Assembly: GCF_001552635.1 (NCBI RefSeq)
Contig: NZ_BCRO01000031.1
Coordinates: forward strand, 62,001-126,000
Direction: 5' to 3'
Length of the DNA: 64,000 nt
Source: Actinomadura hibisca NBRC 15177
Lineage (GTDB): Bacteria > Actinomycetota > Actinomycetes > Streptosporangiales > Streptosporangiaceae
In this document: positions 50,863 through 59,186 of the stretch, in pieces
Layout of the letters: each line of letters opens with the position of its first letter
Numbering within the stretch: the stretch's first letter is position 1
Notes under the pieces: generated by a model
Told to the model about the DNA's origin: nothing
What the model saw: only the letters and a program-made list of their open reading frames with translations
Databases searched by the model: none
Made by a program: the position numbers and the translations under genes

Positions 50863-51040
50863 TGCCACGCGACCGGTTCAGAACCTTCGGTTTGCCGCCC
50901 AGGACGTCTTGATGAAGGTGTAGGGGGCTGCTCTGGTGGGGCTCATAGGCCGGTCAGGGTTAACTTGGAGGCCGAGCCCATCGCCGCCAGACGCGCGGAA
51001 GCCTAATGCGCCAAGCGGACCAGTGACCTTGAGAGAAGCG

Positions 51041-51787
51041 CTAGACCTGGTACTTCTCGTGTGGGGTGGCTCGTTCCCAGACCATCTCGAATGCTGCGAC
51101 GACCGACGCGACGCGGCGGGGGTCGGAGACGAACTCGTAGTCGTCCAGCATGGTGCCGTCGCCTGCGTCGAAGTGGAAGCGGACCAGGCGTTGGTCGAAC
51201 ATCCAGAAGTCTGCACCGGGGAGCATCAGGTCCCAGGTGTGGCGGCGGGGCAGCCAGCGCACTTGTTCTCCGGCTTCGGTGTTGACGTCGGTGACCGAGT
51301 GTTCCCAGCGGATGTAGTCGGAGATCGGTTCGGACACGATGCGGGCGCGGCGCATCGTCACGCCCCGGGAGACCGCCTCTTGGACCTGGTTGACCCAGCG
51401 GGAGCGGTCGGTACGGCCTGAACCGCCCGCCTTCCAGTCGTCGAATCCTGGTGAGGGCTGGTAGTAGTCGCGCATCTCAAGGTGCACGGCTGAGCGGGTG
51501 GTGTTGGCCAGTAGTTCGGCGAAGGTGGGGATGCCGTGGCCTTGGCGGCCCGGCTCGTAGGTTCCGGCGGCGGCCTCGGCGAGTTGGTCGGCCATGCGAG
51601 CGGGTTGCCAGATGACGGCTTCGTCGGGTGCCAGCGCCACGTGTTCCCCCAAGCTTTTCAGGACTTCGGGGTCGGTCACCAGGCGCCCTTGCTGGTAGAA
51701 GTCGCCGGTGTTGGGATCGCGGAACACCGCCGGGCAGCGCTCGTCTTCAGAGCCGGGGTCAGAACCGATGAAGTCGATATCGCGCAC
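51041..51787 (-). CDS. DUF6879-family protein
   Basis: 248 aa from GTG 51787 with GGAGG 8 nt upstream; the open frame before it is a shadow. The N-terminal ~85 residues contain F-R-D-P-N-T-G-D-F-Y-Q-Q-G. The DUF6879 part starts at P-T-F-A-E-L-L-A-N-T-T-R-S-A-V-H-L-E and includes R-R-A-R-I-V-S-E-P-x-S-D-Y-I and R-W-L-P-R-R. The protein family often follows XRE-DUF5753 regulators, as here (60 bp downstream of the split regulator). Molecular role not established. Probably cytoplasmic. Confidence 0.75.
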   Translation of the reverse strand: MRDIDFIGSDPGSEDERCPAVFRDPNTGDFYQQGRLVTDPEVLKSLGEHVALAPDEAVIWQPARMADQLAEAAAGTYEPGRQGHGIPTFAELLANTTRSAVHLEMRDYYQPSPGFDDWKAGGSGRTDRSRWVNQVQEAVSRGVTMRRARIVSEPISDYIRWEHSVTDVNTEAGEQVRWLPRRHTWDLMLPGADFWMFDQRLVRFHFDAGDGTMLDDYEFVSDPRRVASVVAAFEMVWERATPHEKYQV

Positions 51788-51846
51788 GGGCAGTCCTCCA
51801 CATCGCAGCGTCTGGGCCCGAAGGTTGCCTGCCGTGCCCCGATCGG

Positions 51847-52286
51847 TCAAGCGTTCTGTGTCGCAGCGAGAGCGGCGGTGATCAAGGCGCGCATCGGCTC
51901 GCCATGGACGGCCAGGGAGAACAGCCGTTCCCAGGCTTCGAGGTACATGCGGTTCTCGTACGACTGACTGAGGGTGAGCGTGCCCGAGACCAGCTCGACC
52001 GTGACCACCGCGGAGTCGGGGAGTTCGGACATGGTGAAGGACTCCTCGGGGTTCACCCCGTGCCGGTCGACGTGGCGGGGGATGACCCCGAGGGAGACGG
52101 TGGGGCGCCGCATGACCTCCAGCAGGTGGCGCAGTTGCCCGCGGTGGATGCCAGATGGGGCGGGCCGGTACCACAGGACGTCTTCTTCCAGCAGGAACAG
52201 CCAGCGGGCGTCGGGGCGGTCCAGGCAGCGCTGTCGGCGCAGCCGGGCTTGGACGGCTTCGGCGACGTCGGGCGTTCCCCCCGAAA
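51847..52286 (-). pseudogene. C-terminal part of an XRE-DUF5753 regulator, cut off by IS3
   Basis: Reading leftward from the IS end, the frame gives R-R-Q-R-C-L-D-R-P-D-A-R-W-L-F, L-E-E-D-V-L-W-Y-R-P and H-L-L-E-V-M-R-R-P-T-V-S-L-G-V-I-P, then E-L-V-S-G-T-L-T-L, the C-terminal half of DUF5753. Its N-terminal half lies on the other side of the IS (53571-54049). There is no own start with ribosome site, so it is probably not expressed as a working regulator. Confidence 0.75.
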
Positions 52287-52300
52287 CGTGGACACCGGTT

Positions 52301-53191
52301 TCATGCGGCGGTAGCGATGCTACCTGTGGTTCTCTCGTAGTTGATGGGTGAGGTCTGGCCGAGCGCCGAGTGGCGGCGGTGGGTGTTGTAACGGGTGATC
52401 CAGCCGAACACCGCCAGGCGGGCGGCCTGCTGGTCGGGCCAGCCGCGTGCTCCTTGCAGCGTCTCGCGTTTGAGGGTGGCGTTGAAGGCTTCGGCGGCGG
52501 CGTTGTCGGCGCTGGACCCGACCGCGCCCCGTGAGCGCCTCACCCCGAGCCGGGCGCAGGTGGCGGCGAAGGCGGCGCTGCAGTACTGGGCGCCGTTGTC
52601 GCTGTGGAAGATCGCCCCGTCCAGGTGTCCACCGCGGGTGCGGGCCGCGGCTTGCAGGGCGTCGGTGACCAGTTCGGTGCGCATGTGGTCGGCGATCGAC
52701 CAGCCCACCAGCCGCCTCGAGCACAAGTCGAGCACGGTCGCCAGATACAGGAACCGGCCGCCCGTGACGGGCAGATAGGTGATGTCGCCCACATACCTGT
52801 CACCGGTCCGCACGGCGGTGAAGTCGCGTCGCAGCAGGTCGGGCACCGGTGCCGGAGCAGCGGCGGGCACGGTGGTGCGGACCTTGGTGCGCAGGTGCAG
52901 CCCGACGATGTGGTGGGCGCGCATCAACCGTTCCACCCGCTTGTGATTGATCCGCACGCCCCGCTCGCGCAGCTCGGCGGTGACGCGGGGGGATCCATAG
53001 GTGCCGTCGGTGTCGGCGTGGATCTTGCGGATCTGCGCGACGAGCACGTCCTGGGCGGCGGCGCGCTCGGCCCGCGCCGCCCGGGTGGCGCGCCACCGGT
53101 AGTAGCTGGAGCGGGCCACCTCCAGCACCCGGCACAACCGCTTCACCCCGTAGGTGACCTGGTGGTCGTCAACGAACTGGAAGCGGTTCAC
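52301..53191 (-). CDS. IS3-family transposase OrfB (DDE integrase)
   Basis: 296 aa. The HTH_21-type N-part (G-V-K-R-L-C-R-V-L, S-S-Y-Y-R-W) is followed by the rve core: W-D-equivalent G-D-I-T-Y-L-P (first Asp), F-H-S-D-N-G-A-Q-Y (second Asp), A-A-A-E-A-F-N-A-T-L-K-R-E (Glu, +35 spacing type), then Y-N-x-x-R-R-H. It starts with GTG in a GTGA overlap with orfA. Catalyses cut-and-join steps, normally as an OrfAB fusion made by frameshifting. Confidence 0.92.
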   Translation of the reverse strand: MNRFQFVDDHQVTYGVKRLCRVLEVARSSYYRWRATRAARAERAAAQDVLVAQIRKIHADTDGTYGSPRVTAELRERGVRINHKRVERLMRAHHIVGLHLRTKVRTTVPAAAPAPVPDLLRRDFTAVRTGDRYVGDITYLPVTGGRFLYLATVLDLCSRRLVGWSIADHMRTELVTDALQAAARTRGGHLDGAIFHSDNGAQYCSAAFAATCARLGVRRSRGAVGSSADNAAAEAFNATLKRETLQGARGWPDQQAARLAVFGWITRYNTHRRHSALGQTSPINYERTTGSIATAA

Positions 53192-53517
53192 CAGTTCGTC
53201 TCGCCCGCGAAATACTTGGCCGCCTTGCGCAGGATGTCACGCTCGGTCTCCAGCTCACGGATCTTCGCCCTGAGCTGCAGGTTTTCTTGTTCCAGCACGT
53301 CAGGTGAGCCTACGTCGCCCTCCGAGGCGCTCTGACCGGCCGTGACAGGCTGCGCCGGGGCGATGCCAGCACGCTGGGCATCGGTCACCCACTTGCGCAG
53401 CGTCGCCCGGTCGATCCCCAGATCAGCAGCGATCCGCTTATAGGTGTTGCCCGCATCCGACAAGAACAACGCCACCGCGTCGGCCTTGAACTCCTCCGGA
53501 TAATCCCTCAACGCCAT
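53188..53517 (-). CDS. IS3-family transposase OrfA
   Basis: 109 aa from the ATG at 53517. HTH_Tnp_1: Y-P-E-E-F-K-A-D-A-V-A-L, Y-K-R-I-A-A-D-L-G-I, A-T-L-R-K-W-V. The C-terminal leucine-zipper-like coiled coil is L-E-Q-E-N-L-Q-L-R-A-K-I-R-E-L-E. Binds IS ends and partners OrfB. Confidence 0.92.
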   Translation of the reverse strand: MALRDYPEEFKADAVALFLSDAGNTYKRIAADLGIDRATLRKWVTDAQRAGIAPAQPVTAGQSASEGDVGSPDVLEQENLQLRAKIRELETERDILRKAAKYFAGETNW

Positions 53518-53570
53518 CAGTGACACCTCTTCCCCTGGACCATCATGATCCAGCCTCCAAGGTGTCCACA

Positions 53571-54049
53571 TTCCAGGGGGAAGCCCCGTCGTCCAGATCC
53601 AGGTGTTGTTCCAGGCGTGCGGTGGTCAGGTAGTGGGTCATCAGCTCGGGGGTCTGCAGGAGTCCGGGGATGACCTTGGTCTGGTAGACGCGGTGCAGCC
53701 GAACGTTCCAGTACTTGTCGCGCAGCTTCTCCTGGCGGCCCTTGAGACCGACGCGGTTGCTCTCCGAGTGGGTCTGCCACATGTCGGCCGCGGCGCGCTG
53801 CTCGGCCAGCAGCTCGGCCGCAACGTGGTCGGGGACCTGGCAGATGCGGCACCACAGCCGGACGTGATCGGCGGTGATGGTGCGCTGCCCGTACTCGACC
53901 ATGCTGACCTGCGCCGAGCTACTCCATCCGGCCAGCGCGGCGAACTGCACGCCGTTGAGGCGCGCCTGCCGGCGCATCTGGCGGAGCTTTTCCCCCAGGC
54001 GTCGGCGTGCGGCTTGGGCGCTGGAGGAAGGCGAAGGCGACGGCGGCAT
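53571..54049 (-). pseudogene. N-terminal part of the XRE-DUF5753 regulator split by IS3
   Basis: Starts at 54049. It has an XRE helix-turn-helix (L-R-Q-M-R-R-Q-A-R, then F-A-A-L-A-G-W-S-S-S-A-Q-V-S-M-V-E, ~20-50). DUF5753 begins with Y-Q-T-K-V-I-P-G-L-L-Q-T-P-E. The frame runs into the IS and stops at 53543. The truncated product keeps the DNA-binding part and could still bind DNA. Confidence 0.8.
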
Positions 54050-54091
54050 CGGTGCTGATCCTGGCCCATGGGAATCGGACGGTCAGAAGCG

Positions 54092-54163
54092 TTTCACTGA
54101 CTTTCACGCCTTGACCCGGCGATCACTTCTCGTACGCCACCGCAAGTGTGAAAGGCAGTGAAA
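54092..54163. promoter_or_regulatory. 16-bp inverted repeat, likely operator of the XRE/AsnB divergent region
   Basis: TTTCACTGACTTTCAC (54092-54107) and GTGAAAGGCAGTGAAA (54148-54163), 15 of 16 complementary, 40 bp apart. Located between the split XRE gene and asnB. The second XRE-DUF5753 gene has a similar CTTTCA/TGAAAG repeat upstream, so this is probably the site read by this regulator family. Confidence 0.65.
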
Positions 54164-54262
54164 TCTCTCGCTCCACAGATTAAAGGCGAGTCAGTGTCGA
54201 GGCCGTGAGCTTCACCAAGCCACTGCACGTGGCGGCCGGTAGGGGAGCGGAGGTGGTCTTGG

Positions 54263-56071
54263 GTGTGCGGGATCGCGGGGCTGGTCGGCCCGGACGCGGC
54301 GCTGCTGCGGCGATGCGTGGAACAGATGGGAGACCTCCAGCAGTACCGGGGGCCTGACGGGACCGGGGTGACGGCGGCGGCTGACGGCCGGGCCGTGCTG
54401 GCGATGAACACGCTGCGGATCGTCAATCCCGCCGCACCGCCCGGCCCCTACCAGGACGAGGCGAGCGGGCTGCTGCTGACGTTCAACGGAGAGATCTACA
54501 ACTGGCGGCGGCTGGCCCTGAACTGGCGCATCCCGGTAAAGGACACCGACACCGACGCGCATCTGCTGCTCGGCGCCTGGGCCAGGTACGGACCATCCTG
54601 CCTGCCCGAACTGGAGGGGATGTTCGCCGCCGCCCTCTACGACCCGAGCAAGGGCCGGGCCGGCGCCTTGTACCTGCTTCGTGACCGGCTCGGCGAGAAG
54701 CCGTTGTACTGGCGGCTGGACGGGGGACGACTGGCCTTCGCCAGCGAGGTCACTACCCTGGCCCGCTACGGTGCCGCACCGGTGGTCCTGCGCCCGGAGA
54801 TGCAGAGCATCGAGACCCCGACCGGGATCGACACCCCCTTTCAGGGCATCCAGCTTCTTGCCCCCGGAACGCTGCTGGAGTTCGACGTGGCCACCGGTTC
54901 GCTCGCCCACCGCCCCTGGTGGGATCTGGCCGAGGTCGCCCCCTTGGACGGCCACCTCACCTACGACCAAGCGGTGAACCACACCGCCGACCTGCTCACC
55001 GAGCACACCCCGCTGCGCGTCCCGAGCGGTGACTGGGCGCTGCTGCTGTCGGGCGGCCTGGACTCGGCGACCCTGGCCCACCTGATGCGGCCTCCGGTGT
55101 GCATCACCGTCCGCTACCCCGGCCAGGACCGGCTGGACGAGTCCACCCTGGCCCGCCAGACCGCCGACCGGATCGGCGCCGAACTGCTCGTCGTCGAGCC
55201 CACCCCCGAGGACCTGCAGCAGACCCTCCCGCAGATCGCCGCGGCGCTGGACTACCCGATGGGCAACGCCGCCGTCTTCTCCGAGTACATGGCCTACCAG
55301 GCCGCCGCCGCGCGAGGACTCCGCGTCGTCGCCGGCGGGCTGGGCCCCGACGAGCTGCTGATGGGATACGTACGGCACGCCCTGGCCTTGCATGGCCCCG
55401 AGGCGGTCCTGCAGGCCGGGCTGATGTCCTACCGGCCGCTCGCCGAGCGCCTCCTGGACACCTCGCCCCCATTGGGACTCCTGGAGTCCATCACCCGCCT
55501 GATCACACGAGGTCCCGACCCCGAACAGCGGGTCCGGGCGCTGGTGTCGACAGTACTGGCCCGAGCGCACGGTGATGCGCCCCGCGCGTTGACGCTGGTG
55601 GAGCTGGCGACCGCGTGGCGGCCGCTGGTGGAGACCAGCGACAAGCTGGCCTCGGCCCTGGCGCTGGAACGCCGCTCCCCGTACTTGGCGACCGCGCTGG
55701 TGGAGTTCGCCTACGCCCTCCCGGCCGACTTCAAGTCCCGCGGCCCCACACGCGGCAAGCGCGTCCTGCGCGACGCCGCGCTCCGGTTGGGCGTGCCGCC
55801 CTCAGTGTGCGGCAACCCCGACAAGCTCGGGTTCGCCTCTCCGGTCCCACAATGGTTGAACGGCTCACTGGCGACCTGGACCGATCAGCACCTCACCGCG
55901 GCCCGCTCCCAAGCGCCGACCGCCCTGCACCCGCTGCTGAACGCCGGGCTCATCCGCCGCAGCCGGTTCGACCGCACCCGGATGCAGGCCCTCATCACCG
56001 CCGCCTGGGTGCTGAACAACCCGGCGGTCGCCCCCGTCACGGAGGGGACGGCGGGGGCGACCGCCGCATGA
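54263..56071 (+). CDS. asnB: Asparagine synthetase (glutamine-hydrolysing)-like amidotransferase
   Basis: 602 aa, GTG start with GGAGGT 8 nt upstream. Cys2 follows the start directly (C-G-I-A-G-L), the glutaminase nucleophile. R-G-P-D-G-T-G, F-N-G-E-I-Y-N and L-R-D-R-L-G-E-K-P-L-Y complete the Ntn domain. S-G-G-L-D-S (~270) is the PPi loop of the synthetase domain, and E-R-R-S-P-Y-L lies near 475. It makes Asn, or an amide on a secondary metabolite as in several actinomycete clusters. Next to a NUDIX gene and regulator pairs, not metabolic genes, so a specialised role is plausible. The substrate is not visible from sequence. Confidence 0.82.
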   Translation: MCGIAGLVGPDAALLRRCVEQMGDLQQYRGPDGTGVTAAADGRAVLAMNTLRIVNPAAPPGPYQDEASGLLLTFNGEIYNWRRLALNWRIPVKDTDTDAHLLLGAWARYGPSCLPELEGMFAAALYDPSKGRAGALYLLRDRLGEKPLYWRLDGGRLAFASEVTTLARYGAAPVVLRPEMQSIETPTGIDTPFQGIQLLAPGTLLEFDVATGSLAHRPWWDLAEVAPLDGHLTYDQAVNHTADLLTEHTPLRVPSGDWALLLSGGLDSATLAHLMRPPVCITVRYPGQDRLDESTLARQTADRIGAELLVVEPTPEDLQQTLPQIAAALDYPMGNAAVFSEYMAYQAAAARGLRVVAGGLGPDELLMGYVRHALALHGPEAVLQAGLMSYRPLAERLLDTSPPLGLLESITRLITRGPDPEQRVRALVSTVLARAHGDAPRALTLVELATAWRPLVETSDKLASALALERRSPYLATALVEFAYALPADFKSRGPTRGKRVLRDAALRLGVPPSVCGNPDKLGFASPVPQWLNGSLATWTDQHLTAARSQAPTALHPLLNAGLIRRSRFDRTRMQALITAAWVLNNPAVAPVTEGTAGATAA

Positions 56072-56135
56072 ACCCACCCGCGACATGCCGCCGGACCACC
56101 TCACAGAACGGCCAGCGGATACCTACGCTGAGGGG

Positions 56136-56585
56136 ATGGCCCAGGACCCACACCACCCACAAGCCGAGCAGCCACCTCACGACCAGGTGGCGCGCGGGGC
56201 AGTCGCGATCATCACCAACGACCGAGGCGAACTGCTGCTCCACCTGCGCGACGACATCCGCGGCATCAGCTGGCCCGGCTACTGGAGCGTCCTGGGCGGC
56301 GGCACCGACCCCGGCGAGAACGCCGCCGAGACCATCCGCCGCGAACTGTGGGAAGAAGCCGGACTGGCCGCCGACGACCTGCAGGAGCTTTTCGAGGTCC
56401 ACGACCGCGACGGCTCCGGCCAGCTCATCACGTTCTTCGCCGGAACCTGGAACGGCGACGAGACCACGCTGCCCCTCGCCGAAGGTGTCAAGCTCGCCTT
56501 CACCGCGCCCGAGACACTGGAAGGACTGAAGATCCCGCCCTACATCCGAACGGGCATCGAACGACACCTCAGCGGCGACCGATAA
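56136..56585 (+). CDS. NUDIX hydrolase
   Basis: 149 aa from ATG 56136; an earlier in-frame ATG at 56085 is possible but has a poor site. NUDIX box G-G-G-T-D-P-G-E-N-A-A-E-T, then I-R-R-E-L-W-E-E-A-G-L (~62-84), intact with the R-E-x-x-E-E core. Hydrolyses a nucleoside diphosphate linked to another group. It lies 64 bp after asnB and is probably cotranscribed. Confidence 0.88.
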   Translation: MAQDPHHPQAEQPPHDQVARGAVAIITNDRGELLLHLRDDIRGISWPGYWSVLGGGTDPGENAAETIRRELWEEAGLAADDLQELFEVHDRDGSGQLITFFAGTWNGDETTLPLAEGVKLAFTAPETLEGLKIPPYIRTGIERHLSGDR

Positions 56586-56591
56586 GACCGG

Positions 56592-56885
56592 TCAAGGAAG
56601 GTCGAAGCAGCCCGCCTTGACCTGGTCCAGGAACAACCGCCAAGTGCGGGCGGAAGGTCGGCGGCGGCTCGGGGATGTCGCCAAAGATCCAATTCGTCGG
56701 TCCAGGGGCCACCAGGCGATCTGGGAGCACTTGTGAGGCTCGGCGTTGTAGGGCTCGCCGTCCCAGCGTTGGGCGTGGAAGAACGGGCCCATGCGCGCGT
56801 TGCCCAGGTGGTTGCGGTAGTGGATCAGGTGGGCGTCCATGACCGTGGTGTAGGGGGCCTGCTCAGCCTGGGCAAGGGCGCTCAT
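56592..56885 (-). pseudogene. Relic: NUDIX fragment joined to a DUF397 end
   Basis: The first ~50 residues (I-H-Y-R-N-H-L-G-N-A-R-M-G-P-F-F, G-E-P-Y-N-A-E-P-H-K-C) match the C-terminal half of a NUDIX protein without the NUDIX box. The last ~20 (T-W-R-L-F-L-D-Q-V-K-A-G-C-F-D) are the end of a DUF397 protein. Probably a deletion fusion with no function. It is convergent with the intact NUDIX gene. Confidence 0.6.
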
Positions 56886-57066
56886 AGGTGGGTGAGGTTA
56901 GCGCGGCCTGCCAGCTTGGCCGGGTCTGATGTGCAGAAAGCCAGGCGGATCCGTTCGCGTGCTTCGACGTCCTGGCTGTTGAGTCAGGCGCGGTCGTGGG
57001 CTTGTGGGCCGGTTTGGGCTGGGGGACAGGCGTGATGGAGTTGGCTCTGTTCGGTCGGGGGTGGTT

Positions 57067-57102
57067 GAGCGGCCCCGGCGAAGTGTCTTGCCGGGGCCGC
57101 TC
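57067..57102 (-). terminator. 13-bp hairpin after the DUF397 gene
   Basis: GAGCGGCCCCGGC / GCCGGGGCCGCTC, 8 bp beyond the stop of the leftward gene at 57110. Confidence 0.65.
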
Positions 57103-57109
57103 GTGTCGA

Positions 57110-57310
57110 TCAGAGGTCCAGGTCTCCGGCCTTCACCTGGGCCAGCAGGCTGCCGAAGGTGGCGGGAGCGAACTCCAGGTGACCGCCGTCGGGGTTCTTG
57201 CTGTCCCGGATGCCGATCACCGTCGGCACCTGCGCAACCTCCACGCACTCTTGCTCAGCGTTGCTGCGACTGCTCTTGCGCCAGGTCGCGGCACCGAAGT
57301 CAGCGGTCAT
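57110..57310 (-). CDS. DUF397 protein
   Basis: 66 aa from the ATG at 57310, overlapping the upstream regulator stop (ATGA). W-R-K-S-S-R-S-N, E-Q-E-C-V-E-V-A, I-R-D-S-K-N-P-D-G, then a C-terminal F-G-S-L-L-A-Q-V-K-A-G-D: the full DUF397 pattern. Such proteins are encoded next to XRE-DUF5753 regulators in sporulating actinomycetes (for example the BldB/WhiJ-related systems) and probably act as small partner proteins of the regulator. Confidence 0.9.
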   Translation of the reverse strand: MTADFGAATWRKSSRSNAEQECVEVAQVPTVIGIRDSKNPDGGHLEFAPATFGSLLAQVKAGDLDL

Positions 57311-58194
57311 TGTCCGTTCATCTCCCTTGCCATCCGGTGGAACAGCGCCGTGCTGTCGTCCTGCGGCAGGGCGTCGTCCCACATCTCCGCGAACGCCTCG
57401 GCGTAGCGGTGGATCTCGTGAGGTTTGTCCAGATACAGGGCCCCGGTGAAGCCCTGCACGTACACCGTAGGGGGCTCGTGATCACGTCCGTCCCCGGTGG
57501 TCGGGAATCGCATGAGCGTGAACAGCGCGGTGTCGAATCCGCCGTGTGCGCCGAACGAGAAGGGCGCAACGCGGATTGACACGTTCGGCCGCTCGTTCAT
57601 CTCGGTCAGCCGGACAAGCTGGTCCGCCATCACGTCCGGTCCACCCACCACACGGCGAATGACGGCTTCGTTCAGAACGACCCGCAGTTTCGGTGGCGAG
57701 GTCACGCGGGTGATCAGGTTCTGGCGTTGCGCTCGTAGTTGGACACGGCGGTCCGCCTCGTCGCCTTGGAGGTCGGGTCTGCTCTTGTTGAGCAGGGCGC
57801 GGTGATAGTCCGGTGTCTGGAGCAGGCCGGGGACCAGTTCGGGGGCGTACTGTTCCAGGCTCTCGGTGGCTTCCTCCAGACCGACGTAGAGATCAAAGCC
57901 GCCCGGAATGACGTCGCCGTAAGCGTGCCACCAGCCCTTTCCCTTGGTCTCCTTGGCAAGGCCCATCAGAGCCTCGCGCATCTCGTCGGGCGCGCCGTAC
58001 GCGCGGCACATGGCCTCCACGTCGAGGGAACGCAGAGACGTGTTACCGGTCTCGATCCTCCACATCTTCGCCTCGGACCACTCCAGCGCGTCGGCGGCCG
58101 CCTTCACCGTCATGCGGGCGTCGGTACGCAGCTTCCGGAGATACCGGCCGAGTTGCCTTCGCGGGACGGTCGAACCGGTTGGGGCATCCGACAT
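57307..58194 (-). CDS. XRE-DUF5753 transcriptional regulator
   Basis: 295 aa from the ATG at 58194, which has GGAGGTGAT 4 nt upstream; the ATG at 58200 is too close to that site. The N-terminal XRE helix-turn-helix (L-R-K-L-R-T-D-A-R, V-K-A-A-A-D-A-L-E-W-S-E-A-K-M-W-R-I-E, ~15-55) is followed by DUF5753 from ~105 (L-V-P-G-L-L-Q-T-P-D-Y). WhiJ-like; with DUF397 downstream it forms the classic pair that represses developmental or metabolite genes. The CTTTCA/TGAAAG repeat upstream may be its own operator. Confidence 0.9.
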   Translation of the reverse strand: MSDAPTGSTVPRRQLGRYLRKLRTDARMTVKAAADALEWSEAKMWRIETGNTSLRSLDVEAMCRAYGAPDEMREALMGLAKETKGKGWWHAYGDVIPGGFDLYVGLEEATESLEQYAPELVPGLLQTPDYHRALLNKSRPDLQGDEADRRVQLRAQRQNLITRVTSPPKLRVVLNEAVIRRVVGGPDVMADQLVRLTEMNERPNVSIRVAPFSFGAHGGFDTALFTLMRFPTTGDGRDHEPPTVYVQGFTGALYLDKPHEIHRYAEAFAEMWDDALPQDDSTALFHRMAREMNGQ

Positions 58195-58224
58195 CCGCAT
58201 CACCTCCACTTTACTCCGGGGGAA

Positions 58225-58245
58225 GCTTTCACTCGGAATGAAAGC
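58225..58245. promoter_or_regulatory. Inverted repeat upstream of the XRE-DUF5753 gene
   Basis: GCTTTCA-N7-TGAAAGC, 31 bp upstream of the regulator start and in the promoter region shared with the divergent gene pair. It resembles the longer repeat at 54092-54163. Confidence 0.6.
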
Positions 58246-58461
58246 ATCTGGCCGCACGATTCGCAATGGGCTTGCGACCTGCGGAAATTCCGTTCGGAGA
58301 ATCCATCTGAACGCTTGCAGCGAAGGTTCCATGGTGCTCTACTCGAAGGCACTGCGGAGGCGTTTCGGAACAATCCGTGATCAAAGGCCAAACCGCGCAA
58401 AACCCTTAGCCTCCCCTTCTTTCCCGTCGTGATGACCCCGCGCAGAAGGCAGAGAAAGATC

Positions 58462-58785
58462 ATGAATTTCGACCTCCCACCATCGGGTGCGGCCCCTCGG
58501 GATAACGCCCCTACCGCCGAGGCCTCCCGCGCCGCCGAAGAGAAGCTGCTCAAAAAGATCAAGGCGGAGCTGGAGCACAAGGGCGAAAAGGCGGTGCTGC
58601 GTCGGACGCACACCGGACACCCGTTCCTGGTGGCCCTCGGAAGGGACAGCCGGTTCAACGAGGAGATCACCATTGCCCGCCAGGACGGCCGGGCGCGGGC
58701 CATGTGGAGCTGGGGCGAGGCGTTGCCCGCCGACATCGGCCAGGCCATCGCCGCCATCCGCCGGGTCATCAATCCGGAGGCGTGA
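58462..58785 (+). CDS. Small hypothetical protein
   Basis: 107 aa, ATG with GAGAAAG 5 nt upstream. Charged helix E-E-K-L-L-K-K-I-K-A-E-L-E-H, then P-F-L-V-A-L-G-R-D-S-R-F-N and A-M-W-S-W-G. No family recognised. Its stop overlaps the next start (TGATG). Divergent from the XRE-DUF5753/DUF397 pair, so it may be their target. Confidence 0.6.
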   Translation: MNFDLPPSGAAPRDNAPTAEASRAAEEKLLKKIKAELEHKGEKAVLRRTHTGHPFLVALGRDSRFNEEITIARQDGRARAMWSWGEALPADIGQAIAAIRRVINPEA

Positions 58786-59186
58786 TGTTCGGGCGGCAGC
58801 GCACCGCCCGGCACGCGGCCCGGCCTGAGGAACGTCACCCTGCGCCTTCGCCGCCCGACGCCGAGCCCGCCAGCAAGGTCGCCACGGCGACGGTGGTTCC
58901 ACAACGCGAGCGGGTCAGTTACCTGACCCATCTGGCGCAGCGGTTCGGGCCGGTGGTCGGCTACACGACCGGTTTCGGCGTCATCGACCAGGAGCCGGTG
59001 CTGAACGTGATTCCGGTGGACCGGCACGCCAGGGCACTGCGGGCGGTCACGGTCAGGTGCGCCTACCGCTCCGAGCGCGGGGAGTGGTGGTTCTTCTACC
59101 ACCGGACGCGTCAGCCGATCGCCCCGGCGAACGAGCTGAACGCGGCGGCGAACAGGATCCGCACTGACATGGAGGGCGGCGCTTGA
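58785..59186 (+). CDS. Small hypothetical protein, coupled to the previous gene
   Basis: 133 aa. Basic Pro-rich N-terminus, then a compact domain: Y-L-T-H-L-A-Q-R-F-G-P, V-L-N-V-I-P-V-D-R-H-A-R, W-W-F-F-Y-H-R-T-R-Q-P-I. No family recognised. Coupled by a TGATG overlap with the 58462 gene. Confidence 0.6.
   Translation: MFGRQRTARHAARPEERHPAPSPPDAEPASKVATATVVPQRERVSYLTHLAQRFGPVVGYTTGFGVIDQEPVLNVIPVDRHARALRAVTVRCAYRSERGEWWFFYHRTRQPIAPANELNAAANRIRTDMEGGA

Larger units (their letters stand above)
52287..53570 (-). mobile_element. IS3-family insertion sequence, intact
   Basis: 1284 bp. The ends share GTGGACACC as inverted repeats (52288-52296 and, reversed, 53561-53569). Two overlapping frames, orfA and orfB, read leftward. 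It sits inside an XRE-DUF5753 gene. I could not find a convincing target duplication. Both genes are intact with a full DDE set, so the element may be active. Confidence 0.85.

Noticed and set aside
52280..53580. Target-site duplication of the IS3 element
   Set aside because: Bases flanking the two ends (…GAAA and TTCC…) do not match. Either it was lost or the exact ends differ by a few bases.
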